This document shows, piece after piece, positions 9,008-17,992 of a stretch of 64,000 bases of DNA. Below the pieces are notes generated by a model. It did not search any database and was not told the origin of the DNA. It was given only the letters and a program-made list of their open reading frames with translations. Position 1 is the first letter of the stretch, and each line of letters opens with the position of its first letter. This stretch comes from BJGV01 sp964194745 (GTDB taxonomy: Bacteria > Pseudomonadota > Gammaproteobacteria > Burkholderiales > Nitrosomonadaceae), in assembly GCA_965248035.1 (NCBI GenBank), contig OZ252054.1:1612001-1676000 (forward strand). Reading direction: 5' to 3'. The position numbers were made by a program, and so were the translations under genes.

Positions 9008-9551
9008 ACTGCTTCTGTTGATGGGGCTGATGATTGCGCCGATAGCGCTTTCCTATCTGCTCTTTTTCTGGGGGGGGGCACCGTCAGGTAGTGTGAACTA
9101 TGGAGAGTTGATTGAGGTCAAGGTCCTACCAGATGTTGCTTTGCGCAAAACCAATGGCGTAACATTCAATATTAGCCAGCTACGCGGAAAATGGATAATG
9201 CTAGTGGTAGATTCTGGAAAGTGCGATGAATCATGCCGCAAAAAACTTTACTATATGCGGCAAGTGCGACTGATGCAAAAAACTGAAATGGAGCGCATAG
9301 AACGTGTATGGTTGATCGACGATGGTAGAATACCAGAAACTAACATCACGGAAGATTTTAAGGGAACCGTTCTTGTCAATGCAAAAGATAACGAGCTGCT
9401 GAAGGCAATCCCGGCAAAAATATCACAGCACGATCATATTTATATGATTGACCCACTAGGAAACTTGATGATGCGTTTTCCTAAGGATGTCGATCCATCG
9501 CTGATGGCTAAAGACATTAAGCGATTGCTTAAGGTTTCACAAATTGGATAA
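8970..9551 (+). CDS. Membrane-anchored thioredoxin-fold protein of the oxidase cluster
   Basis: 193 residues with one N-terminal membrane helix (LLLLMGLMIAPIALSYLLFF) and a periplasmic thioredoxin-like domain holding LRGKWIMLVVDSGKCDESC, a C-x3-C pair comparable to the copper-binding cysteines of SCO proteins. The C-terminus (HIYMIDPLGNLMMRFP) also matches the SCO/thioredoxin fold. It probably handles copper or thiols during CuA assembly, which is inference. The start used is a GTG overlapping the SURF1 end; an ATG at 9021 would remove part of the anchor. Confidence 0.8.
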   Translation: MLKEIAPRTHKRKLLLLMGLMIAPIALSYLLFFWGGAPSGSVNYGELIEVKVLPDVALRKTNGVTFNISQLRGKWIMLVVDSGKCDESCRKKLYYMRQVRLMQKTEMERIERVWLIDDGRIPETNITEDFKGTVLVNAKDNELLKAIPAKISQHDHIYMIDPLGNLMMRFPKDVDPSLMAKDIKRLLKVSQIG

Positions 9552-9589
9552 GAGCAGGTCTATCTGCAACAGGTTCGGAGATAGGTGTT

Positions 9590-10483
9590 ATGGCTACTAG
9601 CTTGGTTTGGCAACATACAGCGTCGCGCATGCAGCAATTTTATCGGTTAACTAAGCCGAGAGTTGTTTCGCTTATTGTTTTTACTGCAATTATAGGCATG
9701 TTTCTTTCCGTACCCGGTGCTGTTCCATTAAACGCTCTAATTTTTGGTACCCTAGGAATCGCTTTGGTCGCAGGTGCAGCCGCAGCGGTAAATTGTTTGG
9801 TGGAACAGAAAATCGATGCTGTTATGGCGCGTACGCGTGGCAGACCCTTGCCAAAGGGGGAAGTCAGTTCTCCAGAAACCATATTTTTCTTGGTAGTGAT
9901 TGGTGGGGGCGGGCTATTCATGCTTCACCAGTGGGTGAATCCCCTGACCATGTGGCTTACTCTAGTCACATTCATAGGTTATGCCATTATCTACACAGTG
10001 ATACTTAAGCCTATGACGCCACAGAATATTGTCATTGGTGGCGCTTCAGGTGCGATGCCGCCAGTACTCGGATGGACAGCAGCAACAGGAGAAATTTCTG
10101 CTGATGCTTTGCTTCTGTTCCTCATAATTTTTGCATGGACCCCGCCCCATTTCTGGTCTCTCGCGCTCTACCGCAAACTGGAATATGCCAAAGTTGGTAT
10201 GCCAATGCTACCGATAACCCATGGCGACAAATTTACCCGTTTGCATGTACTACTTTACACATTGATACTCTGTGCCGTTACACTGATGCCGTACGCTACC
10301 CAAATGGGTGGATTGATTTACCTTATCAGCGCGGTAATTTTGGACACAGTATTTCTATACTACGCAGTAAAAATCTATCTTGATTACAGCGATCAGCTTG
10401 CACGTAAAACTTTTCGCTATTCAATCTTTTATCTGACAGCTCTGTTCACTGCATTGCTAGTTGATCATTACATCCTCTTCTAA
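9590..10483 (+). CDS. ctaB: Protohaem IX farnesyltransferase (haem O synthase)
   Basis: Attaches a farnesyl chain to haem B to give haem O, the precursor of haem A. The protein is a polytopic UbiA-type prenyltransferase of 297 residues. The first Asp-rich region is represented by NCLVEQKIDAVMARTRGRPLP, the second by the loop after FAWTPPHFWSLALY; both fit the CyoE/CtaB family. No haem A synthase (CtaA/COX15) gene lies next to it, although the pair is often adjacent. It ends 8 bases before the SCO gene. Confidence 0.94.
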   Translation: MATSLVWQHTASRMQQFYRLTKPRVVSLIVFTAIIGMFLSVPGAVPLNALIFGTLGIALVAGAAAAVNCLVEQKIDAVMARTRGRPLPKGEVSSPETIFFLVVIGGGGLFMLHQWVNPLTMWLTLVTFIGYAIIYTVILKPMTPQNIVIGGASGAMPPVLGWTAATGEISADALLLFLIIFAWTPPHFWSLALYRKLEYAKVGMPMLPITHGDKFTRLHVLLYTLILCAVTLMPYATQMGGLIYLISAVILDTVFLYYAVKIYLDYSDQLARKTFRYSIFYLTALFTALLVDHYILF

Positions 10484-10491
10484 GCGATATT

Positions 10492-11091
10492 ATGAAGCGC
10501 CTCGGCTCTTTCGCACTTGTAGTTGGGCTGGCAGCTGGAGTTCTTTTAACAAGCTGTACTAGTAAGGTCGAGCCTACATTCCTTTCTACAGATATCACCA
10601 ACGCCAATTTCGGTAGAGACTTTAGGCTCACTGATAACAATGACAAAATTCGTTCTCTGAATGACTTCAAAGGCAAGGTGGTAGTGCTTTTTTTCGGCTA
10701 CACGAATTGTCCGGATATATGTCCTAGCACCATGGGTAAGCTTGCCACTGCCATGAAAAAATTGGGTAAAGATGCCAAGCACGTACAGGTACTATTTGTA
10801 TCGGTTGACCCGAAACACGATACCTCTGCATTGCTTAAGCAATATGTAACCGCATTCAATCCCACGTTCCTTGGCCTATTCGGTGAAATGCAAACTACAA
10901 GAAGTATCGCCAAGGAGTTTAAAGTCATCTTTCAAAAACAGGTAGGAGGAACCCAGGATAACTATACAATGGACCATTCTACTGGAACCTACATTTTTGA
11001 CATGATGGGAAGGCTTCGTTTGTATGTAAACTCTAGTAAGAGTGCAGATGTATTTTCTCACGACATTTTAGAGTTACTGAGAACATCTTGA
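10492..11091 (+). CDS. SCO1/SenC family copper chaperone
   Basis: SCO proteins deliver copper to the CuA site of subunit II. The 199 residues start with a lipoprotein-like signal (LAAGVLLTSC, Cys as the probable lipid anchor). The thioredoxin fold follows, with the copper-binding motif GYTNCPDICPS (C-x3-C), the segment VLFVSVDPKHDT, and the conserved histidine in NYTMDHSTGTYIFD. Last gene of the oxidase locus. Confidence 0.94.
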   Translation: MKRLGSFALVVGLAAGVLLTSCTSKVEPTFLSTDITNANFGRDFRLTDNNDKIRSLNDFKGKVVVLFFGYTNCPDICPSTMGKLATAMKKLGKDAKHVQVLFVSVDPKHDTSALLKQYVTAFNPTFLGLFGEMQTTRSIAKEFKVIFQKQVGGTQDNYTMDHSTGTYIFDMMGRLRLYVNSSKSADVFSHDILELLRTS

Positions 11092-11107
11092 TGGCAATTG
11101 AATGGTG

Positions 11108-11126
11108 GAAAGGTGTAACACCTTTC
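11108..11126. terminator. Hairpin between sco and the converging FAD oxidase gene
   Basis: GAAAGGTGT-A-ACACCTTTC is a nearly perfect inverted repeat placed 17 bases after the SCO stop codon, between converging genes. The pairing could form a stem of about 7 with a small loop. There is no clear T-run after it on either side, so it is a weak terminator candidate. Confidence 0.4.
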
Positions 11127-11190
11127 ATTATCACTACTCTACATTCCTTTCCATTTGGTAAATCACGCTGTGCTTAAAGATTTTCCCAGT

Positions 11191-12557
11191 TTATAGAAAT
11201 AATTTACCTGGGTTAAGAATATTGTTGGGGTCAAACACCTGCTTTATATCCTTCATCAAAGCCAGCGTTGTCGTATCAATTTCCTTGTCGACGTATCCGC
11301 GCTTTTCTCTACCGATACCATGTTCTCCTGACAATGTGCCATTGAGTCTGATCACCAAATCAAAAACCTCATTTAGGCATTTATCTGCACGAGCCATTTC
11401 ATTAATATTATCCGGGTTTACCAACAGATTTACATGAATATTACCGTTGCCAGCGTGGCCGAAATTAACGTTGGTAACTTGATACTTTGAGCTCAGTTGT
11501 GCTAGCCCATTTAGAAATTCCGGTAATGTAGTAACTGGTACAACCACATCCTCATTGATTTTCTCCGGCGCAATATCGCGCAATAGTGGCGATAGTGCCT
11601 TGCGCATTTGCCACAAATTGGTGGCATCGGAGACTTGTTCAGCTTGCAGTAGTCCCTCGTTACGACAGGCGGAAAGAATGGCGGTACTTGAATCTGTAAT
11701 CTCACGAGGTGACCCATCAACTTCGATCATCAGCATGGCGCCAGTATCAGCCGGCAACATGTCAGGGGATCGCCCACGAATAAGGTTGAGCGAACCAGTA
11801 TCAAGAAATTCAAGTGCACTAGGAATCTGGGGAAGAGACATAATTGAAACTATCGCTGCAGCACAACTTGCAGCATCCCGGAAATGTGCAACAAGCCCGC
11901 CAATAGCTTGAGGTAAAGGAGTAAGTTTAAGTGTTGCTTCGGTGATAACCGCCAACGTTCCCTCAGAACCAATTAGAAGCCGTGTGAGATCATATCCCAC
12001 TACACCTTTGGTGGTATAGCAACCTATCTTAAGAGCCTCACCCTTACCTGTCACCACTTTCATCCCCAGCACATGATCACGAGTGGTCCCATATTTCACT
12101 GCGTGAGGACCGCCTGCAGACGTGGCAAGATTTCCGCCTATGCTGGAATAGGCTGCACTGGAAGGATCGGGTGGCCAAAAAAACCCATGGGGCTTCACCG
12201 TATTCTGCACGGTCTGGTTCAGTACACCAGGCTCAGCTACAATTACGCGATTAGCAGGATCAACTACAATGATTCGCAGCATACGTTCCAGAGACAATGC
12301 GATGCCGCCTTGCTCCGGAAGACTTCCTCCTACGGTACCTGTGCCACGTCCGCGTGGCGTGAGTGGGATTTTGTGTATATTACAAAGCACCACGATGGCC
12401 TGCACCTCGTTAGAGGTGAGTGGGAATGCAACCACATCTGGTGGATATATTTTTTGGCTATTATCGTAAGCGTAAGCGTAACAATCTACTGGGTCAGTAT
12501 AAGCTGTTCGGGAGGCAGTAGAGACTGGAGTTGGGTGAGGAAATCAGTCGTTAGCAT
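11191..12557 (-). pseudogene. FAD-linked oxidase, GlcD/D-lactate dehydrogenase type, with N-terminal frameshift
   Basis: A flavoprotein that oxidises a 2-hydroxyacid such as glycolate or D-lactate. The main frame holds the FAD-binding PCMH domain (PRGRGTGTVGGSLPEQGGIA, DPSSAAYSSIGGNLATSAGG, RLLIGSEGTLAVITEATLKL) and the C-terminal cap with NFGHAGNGNIHVNL and SGEHGIGREKRGYV. Upstream of 12435 the same frame still encodes YAYAYDNSQKIYPPD but then meets a stop without an ATG. A second frame from the ATG at 12557 gives a plausible start (MLTTDFLTQLQSLLPPEQLI). The two join if one base is restored at about 12491-12500. Whether it is inactive or mis-sequenced cannot be told. The substrate is not evident. 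Confidence 0.8.
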
Positions 12558-12693
12558 TAGAGACGGGCAACAATACAATATAGCAATCTATCAGGAAATC
12601 AGATATTAACCAATGCTTGAAATGATTTCCTTACTGAATGGAAAATGGCACGGGCTACCTTATAGTGTAGCGATCGATATTAGAGAAATTAGC

Positions 12694-13590
12694 ATGAATC
12701 CCATGTATAACGAAAACATGATACAAAAAAATACATTATATGTGGTTGCCACCCCGATTGGAAACCTTCGTGACATTAGTCTGCGTGCACTTGATGTGCT
12801 CATGGCAGTTGATGTAGTTGCTGCTGAGGATACACGCAACACTAGGCATTTACTGGCACATCACTCGATTACCAAGAAAATGATTGCCCTACACCAGCAC
12901 AATGAACGTACTGCAGCGGAAAAGATTGTGGATCTACTCGCGACGGGGAAGTCTGTTGCTTTTGTTACTGATGTTGGTACGCCGGGAGTTTCTGACCCTG
13001 GTGCGATTCTAGTTAATCTGGTGAGAAAGAAAAACTACAGTGTAGTTCCGATCCCTGGCGCCAACGCAGCACTATGCGCCCTGTCTGCAGCTGGAATTGT
13101 CACAACACATTTCTTGTTCTATGGCTTTCTTCCTGCCAAAACAGGGCTACGCAGACGTAAGTTGGAAGAATTAAGGTCGTTACCATACACTCTAGTATTT
13201 TACGAAGCGCCCCACCGCATACTAAAGTGCGTGGCGGACTTGTCCGAGGTGCTGGAAGCAAACCGCCAACTTACCATAGCTAGGGAGCTGACAAAAATGT
13301 TCGAGACCATCCACACTTGTGCCTTAGGTGATGCTCTATCGTGGCTTAATTCCGATGCAAATCAACAGAAAGGCGAATTTGTGCTGCTTCTATCTGGCGC
13401 CGAAACCCTGGAGAAAACTGGGATCAGTGATCAAGCCCAGCACACGCTGAAATTATTGTTGGAAGAGCTACCCTTGAAACAAGCAGTAAAACTTGCGTCG
13501 GAAATTACCGGTAAAAATAAGAATCAATTATATTTAATAGCACTATCACTGAAAGAAGATAGGAAACATAAGAAGGCCCTACCGAAGTAG
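12694..13590 (+). CDS. rsmI: 16S rRNA (cytidine-1402 2'-O)-methyltransferase RsmI
   Basis: Methylates the ribose of C1402 in the ribosomal P site. It is a tetrapyrrole-methylase-fold (SPOUT-unrelated) enzyme with the YVVATPIGNLRDISLRAL start, AEDTRNTRHLL, the FVTDVGTPGVSDPG loop and PIPGANAALCALSAAG, all typical of RsmI. Three close ATGs (12694, 12703, 12718) are possible; none has a strong ribosome site, and 12694 is used. It is divergent from the FAD oxidase gene with about 136 bases between their starts. Confidence 0.93.
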   Translation: MNPMYNENMIQKNTLYVVATPIGNLRDISLRALDVLMAVDVVAAEDTRNTRHLLAHHSITKKMIALHQHNERTAAEKIVDLLATGKSVAFVTDVGTPGVSDPGAILVNLVRKKNYSVVPIPGANAALCALSAAGIVTTHFLFYGFLPAKTGLRRRKLEELRSLPYTLVFYEAPHRILKCVADLSEVLEANRQLTIARELTKMFETIHTCALGDALSWLNSDANQQKGEFVLLLSGAETLEKTGISDQAQHTLKLLLEELPLKQAVKLASEITGKNKNQLYLIALSLKEDRKHKKALPK

Positions 13591-13601
13591 GGACAATCCT
13601 C

Positions 13602-14000
13602 TTACTTCTTCATTTCACCATGAGAGATTGAATTGTTAGGACTTGTTTTAGGTTTGCTCTTGGCTACATAACTGTCTGCTTCATTTTTGTCAACGGAACC
13701 ATCCCGATTAGCGTCTACCTTGTCAAATATAGCCTCGTTATATTTGAGAAATTCTTCCTTGCTGACTTTGCCGTCCTTGTTTTTATCCATCAATTCCATA
13801 CCATACCCGCCGCCTCCTGTTTTTGCTCCTCCGTATTTTTTGGGATCTACCATGTCGGAGTAAGCTAACATGTGGCTCTTCATGTTTAGGGGTTGCGGGG
13901 CCAAAAGCTTATTAGCTGCAGAGGAGATTGAGGTATTACCCAGTGTAACGGCAAAGATAGAACCAACAGCGATAAAGGCGATAGTTTTTTTACGGCACAT
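13602..14000 (-). CDS. Exported EF-hand calcium-binding protein
   Basis: A 132-residue protein with a signal peptide (TIAFIAVGSIFAVTLGNTSISSAA) and two EF-hand loops, DKNKDGKVSKEE and DANRDGSVDKNE, each with acidic residues at positions 1, 3, 5 and 12 as needed for calcium. The linker contains a glycine-rich stretch (GGAKTGGGGYG). Small periplasmic EF-hand proteins are common in betaproteobacteria; their function is mostly unknown, with calcium buffering or signalling proposed. It converges with rsmI, with 11 bases between the stops. Confidence 0.85.
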   Translation of the reverse strand: MCRKKTIAFIAVGSIFAVTLGNTSISSAANKLLAPQPLNMKSHMLAYSDMVDPKKYGGAKTGGGGYGMELMDKNKDGKVSKEEFLKYNEAIFDKVDANRDGSVDKNEADSYVAKSKPKTSPNNSISHGEMKK

Positions 14001-14508
14001 AATGCTCTCATATAGATAGGCAAGAATTTTACGTCAATATTTACCTGAACTTTGGTATTTGTTCATATGAAGAGCCGTATTTTAGTATTTCTGCTAAATT
14101 ACATTAACAAGTTTCCCATAAATTAATATGCGCCAGCTTAAAATATGGCTGTTATAACTGTTGGCCTTGAAAGTCATTGTAATTTAATCTGATTTAGAGT
14201 CAACCTAATGCAGACAGAGACAGATCAAACATACCGAGGCGGCGCACCTTTACAAAAACGGAGCTGCCTTGGGAAATTTTGGTAACCAGTTTTCTTGAAG
14301 AGCAAATATAGTCGGCGTTGCTTCAGGAGTTTGACACGTAAGAACCAGATAACTATGGCCAATGAATATTATTTCAGGTTGACGTAAGTTGTGATGATTG
14401 AGTGTTTCTATGGTTTCCCTAAAAGATATGGCTACCGAGTCGACACATCTGATTACTTATTCGTCAATAGTAAGCGAAAGACGGATGTAACCACCCGCCA
14501 TTTTTTCG
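14001..14508. other. Intergenic region, no gene recognised
   Basis: About 510 bases upstream of the EF-hand gene and downstream of the small redox gene. All frames are interrupted by frequent stops. A few short open stretches (around 14250-14340) do not resemble a known protein. No tRNA, RNase P RNA or clear terminator was seen. Confidence 0.5.
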
Positions 14509-14739
14509 CTAGCCCTTCAACGCGGACATCGGGGCGCCAAAGTTGATGTGGAAAGGCGCTCCACCAATTACGATTGCTGGAACTGATTTAACGCCAGCAG
14601 CTTCAATTCGTTCTTTTTGCTCGCCTAAGTGTACGATTTCCACATCGTAGCGAGTAGGATCCAAAGCTTCAACTACTTGATGCTCAGCTTCGACACATAC
14701 AGGACAACCAGCATGATAAAAAACAGCAGATGTTTTCAT
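14509..14739 (-). CDS. Small thioredoxin/glutaredoxin-like protein
   Basis: A 76-residue redox protein with the active site FYHAGCPVCVEAE (C-x2-C) and the cis-proline region VKSVPAIVIGG. It is close in size to glutaredoxins and NrdH-like proteins, but lacks enough features to assign a partner. The ATG at 14739 has a GGAG ribosome site 7 bases upstream, so two in-frame codons before it are ignored. It is divergent from nrdA; a role in electron supply to ribonucleotide reductase is possible but only inferred from location. Confidence 0.8.
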   Translation of the reverse strand: MKTSAVFYHAGCPVCVEAEHQVVEALDPTRYDVEIVHLGEQKERIEAAGVKSVPAIVIGGAPFHINFGAPMSALKG

Positions 14740-14964
14740 ACACAATCTCCAAAAGGTTTAAGAATCTACGGGTATATTCACATTCGCAAGAAGCAATTCA
14801 GCTGTAACCATGTGATGGTGTAATTATAATCGATACTAGTAACTTTACACTAGCTTAGATACTCTTACTTTTCTGGTTTTCTCTCCTCTGCAACAAATTG
14901 CATCGTCAGATATTCTGCTTATGAAATATTTTTGCAAGAAACACTTGCATTTTTTTTTTCAACT

Positions 14965-15010
14965 CACTAGAATTAGTCATACATAACTTGATTGGGCACT
15001 ATATATAGTG
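14965..15010 (+). promoter_or_regulatory. Paired NrdR boxes upstream of nrdA
   Basis: CACTATATATAGTG at 14997-15010 is a perfect palindrome and matches the core of the NrdR box (acaCwAtATaTwGtgt). A weaker copy, CACTAGAATTAGTC, lies at 14965-14978. Their centres are 32 bases apart, close to three helical turns, as usual for tandem NrdR operators. NrdR is the ATP/dATP-sensing repressor of ribonucleotide reductase operons. The pair sits about 85-130 bases before the nrdA start. Confidence 0.85.
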
Positions 15011-15094
15011 GTTAAGTGCTATAAGTAACATCTAGCCGAATCGATGGAAAACCACAGTTTTACCGCGTAAACACAACAGGGGAGAAGCCAAATT

Positions 15095-17959
15095 ATGCAG
15101 CTTGCAACAGATAGTACAAGTTCCACATTAGTATCTGGTTACGATTTTTCTTCAATCCCCTCCTCCCAAGATTCAAGTTATTCCCAATACAAAATCATTC
15201 GTCGCAATGGTTCGGTTGTTGCGTTCATGCCGAATAAGATTTCGATTGCCATGACTAAGGCGTTTATTGCCGTTAATGGTAGTCAGGGTGCGGCATCTGC
15301 TAGGGTACGTGAAGCAATAGTAAGCTTGACCAATGATGTGGTTAGCGCGTTGATTCGCCACCATCCTGCGAGCGGGACTTTTCATATCGAAGATATTCAG
15401 GATCAAGCAGAACTTGCTCTGATGCGTTCTGGTGAACACGATGTGGCGCGCGCTTATGTACTTTACCGCGAGGATCGAGCGCGGGAACGGGCAAAACAGA
15501 AAGAGAAGACTACGGCAGAGACATCAGTCAGCATTCTGCATGTGCTGGAAAATGGCTGTAGGACTCCGCTAGACACGGCACGATTGCTAGCGCTGATTGA
15601 ATCTTCATGCGCAGACCTAGGCGAAACAGTAAACGGCGAACTGATACTTAAAACCACGTTAAAAGATCTGTACGATGGGGTGCCGGTAGAAGAGGTAAGG
15701 AAATCGATTATTCTTTCGGCACGTGCATTGATCGAAAAAGAGCCGGCCTACAGCTATGTCACCGCGCGGCTTTTGTTGCATAGCATCCGACTAGAAGTAC
15801 TAGGAGAAGAAGTAGCTCAGCAAGAGATGGTGTCCCGCTATTCAGATTATTTTCCTGGTTTCATCAAGCGTGGTATCGATGCTGAGTTGCTGGACAAACG
15901 TATGGCGCAGTTTGACCTGCCGCGTCTAGCGAAAACGCTTGATGCCTCCTGTGACCTTAAATTTGATTACCTTGGCCTGCAAACCTTGTATGACCGCTAT
16001 TTCCTGCATGTGCAAGAGCAGCGTATTGAATTGCCACAAGCATTCTTTATGCGTGTAGCGATGGGACTCGCGCTGAGTGAAGCTGACCGTGAAGCGCGGG
16101 CAATTGAGTTCTACCATACCCTGTCGAATTTTGATTTCATGAGCTCAACCCCAACCTTGTTTAATTCAGGTACTTGTCGCTCGCAATTGTCTTCGTGTTA
16201 TCTCTCAACAGTAGCAGATAGCCTCGATGACATTTTCGAATCAATCAAGGAGAATGCCCTGCTTGCTAAGTATGCTGGAGGATTAGGTAATGACTGGACA
16301 CCAGTACGGGCAATGGGCTCATACATCAAAGGAACCAACGGTAAATCGCAAGGTGTGGTGCCATTTCTAAAAGTTGTATCTGACACTGCAGTCGCAGTAA
16401 ACCAGGGTGGTAAACGCAAGGGTGCAGTTTGCTCTTACCTGGAGTCATGGCATCTGGATATTGAGGAGTTTCTGGAACTTCGCAAGAATACCGGTGATGA
16501 TCGTCGCCGAGCCCATGACATGAACACAGCAAACTGGGTTCCCGACCTGCTCATGAAACGAGTGATGGAAGGTGGTGAATGGACCCTATTCTCACCTTCT
16601 GACGTACCCGACCTACATGAAAAGTTAGGCAAGGAGTTTGAACAATCTTATCTTGCTTATGAAGAGAAAGTTGCACGCGGGGAGTTTGATCTATACAAAA
16701 AAATTCCCGCGCAACAATTGTGGCGCAAGATGCTCAGCATGTTATTTGAAACTGGTCATCCGTGGATTACTTTCAAGGACCCGTGCAATATTCGTTCACC
16801 TCAAAATCATGAGGGAATAGTGCACAGTTCTAACCTTTGTACCGAAATTACCCTGAATACAAATGATCAGGAAATCGCTGTATGCAATCTGGGGTCAGTC
16901 AATTTGGCGGCACATATCAACGATGGAAAACTGAACACGCACAAGCTCAAACGTACAGTAAGTACCGCCATGCGTATGCTGGACAATGTAATCGATATAA
17001 ATTTTTACGCTGTTGATAAGGCGCGTAATTCCAACCTCAGGCACCGCCCGGTAGGACTAGGAATCATGGGTTTTCAGGACTGCCTGCACATGTTACGCAT
17101 TCCCTATGCTTCTGAAGAAGCGGTGGAATTTGCCGACCGCTCAATGGAGGCAGTAGCTTTTCATGCCTACTGGGCCTCTACCGAGATGGCTGAAGAACGC
17201 GGTTGTTATGCCTCCTATCACGGAAGTTTGTGGGATCGAGGAATTCTGCCTCAAGACACTCTTGATCTGTTGAAGGAAGAGCGTGGTGGTTATGTCGAAG
17301 TAGATATGTCAACTACGCTGAAATGGGATGAACTGCGAAAGCGTATTAAAAAACATGGTATGCGTAATTCCAACTGTTTGGCGATTGCGCCGACTGCAAC
17401 CATTTCCAATATTATCGGTGTGTCTGCTAGCATCGAACCGACCTATCAAAATCTCTACGTAAAATCTAATTTGTCAGGGGAATTCACCATTGCCAACAAA
17501 TCCCTAGTGGGAGACCTAAAAAACCTTGGGCTTTGGGATGAAGTAATGATCGCTGATCTCAAGTATTTTGATGGCACGCTGAGCAAGATAGACCGGGTAC
17601 CAACTGACATCCGTAAACTTTACGCCACCGCGTTTGAAATCGAGCCACAGTGGTTAATTGAGGCTGCAGCAGGGCGGCAAAAATGGATCGACCAAGCACA
17701 GTCACTTAATATTTATATGGCAGGTGTTTCAGGCAAAAAATTGGATGAAACCTACAAGCTCGCATGGCTGCGTGGTCTAAAAACTACTTATTATCTTCGC
17801 ACACTAGGTGCAACATCGGCTGAAAAATCTACGGTCAAGGCAGGTGCCTTGAATGCGGTACCTGCGGATGGGAGCATGGCCGCAATGAGTGTGGCGCCGA
17901 CGGCTGCTGAGTTGACGTATTGCTCAACCGATGACTCTGAATGTGAGTCGTGCCAATAA
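15095..17959 (+). CDS. nrdA: Ribonucleoside-diphosphate reductase, class I alpha subunit
   Basis: Catalytic large subunit that reduces ribonucleoside diphosphates to deoxy forms. The 954 residues start with an ATP-cone domain (YKIIRRNGSVVAFMPNKI) for activity control. The barrel domain contains the substrate-site STPTLFNSGTCRSQLSSCYL, the NLCTEITLNT motif with the catalytic N-C-E residues, and NSNCLAIAPTATISNIIGVS. The C-terminal tail ends with a CESC redox pair that reloads the active site. A GGGGAG ribosome site precedes the ATG. It forms an operon with nrdB 33 bases downstream. Confidence 0.97.
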   Translation: MQLATDSTSSTLVSGYDFSSIPSSQDSSYSQYKIIRRNGSVVAFMPNKISIAMTKAFIAVNGSQGAASARVREAIVSLTNDVVSALIRHHPASGTFHIEDIQDQAELALMRSGEHDVARAYVLYREDRARERAKQKEKTTAETSVSILHVLENGCRTPLDTARLLALIESSCADLGETVNGELILKTTLKDLYDGVPVEEVRKSIILSARALIEKEPAYSYVTARLLLHSIRLEVLGEEVAQQEMVSRYSDYFPGFIKRGIDAELLDKRMAQFDLPRLAKTLDASCDLKFDYLGLQTLYDRYFLHVQEQRIELPQAFFMRVAMGLALSEADREARAIEFYHTLSNFDFMSSTPTLFNSGTCRSQLSSCYLSTVADSLDDIFESIKENALLAKYAGGLGNDWTPVRAMGSYIKGTNGKSQGVVPFLKVVSDTAVAVNQGGKRKGAVCSYLESWHLDIEEFLELRKNTGDDRRRAHDMNTANWVPDLLMKRVMEGGEWTLFSPSDVPDLHEKLGKEFEQSYLAYEEKVARGEFDLYKKIPAQQLWRKMLSMLFETGHPWITFKDPCNIRSPQNHEGIVHSSNLCTEITLNTNDQEIAVCNLGSVNLAAHINDGKLNTHKLKRTVSTAMRMLDNVIDINFYAVDKARNSNLRHRPVGLGIMGFQDCLHMLRIPYASEEAVEFADRSMEAVAFHAYWASTEMAEERGCYASYHGSLWDRGILPQDTLDLLKEERGGYVEVDMSTTLKWDELRKRIKKHGMRNSNCLAIAPTATISNIIGVSASIEPTYQNLYVKSNLSGEFTIANKSLVGDLKNLGLWDEVMIADLKYFDGTLSKIDRVPTDIRKLYATAFEIEPQWLIEAAAGRQKWIDQAQSLNIYMAGVSGKKLDETYKLAWLRGLKTTYYLRTLGATSAEKSTVKAGALNAVPADGSMAAMSVAPTAAELTYCSTDDSECESCQ

Positions 17960-17992
17960 TTCACGTAACACTAGGAACAAAAGGAGAAAGGT

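Noticed and set aside
12073..12609. 178-codon frame on the plus strand opposite the FAD oxidase
   Set aside because: It overlaps the conserved FAD-domain coding sequence and has no protein-like motif or ribosome site.
14001..14508. Candidate RNase P RNA or degraded gene in the spacer
   Set aside because: No conserved RNase P RNA core and no frame with recognisable protein similarity.
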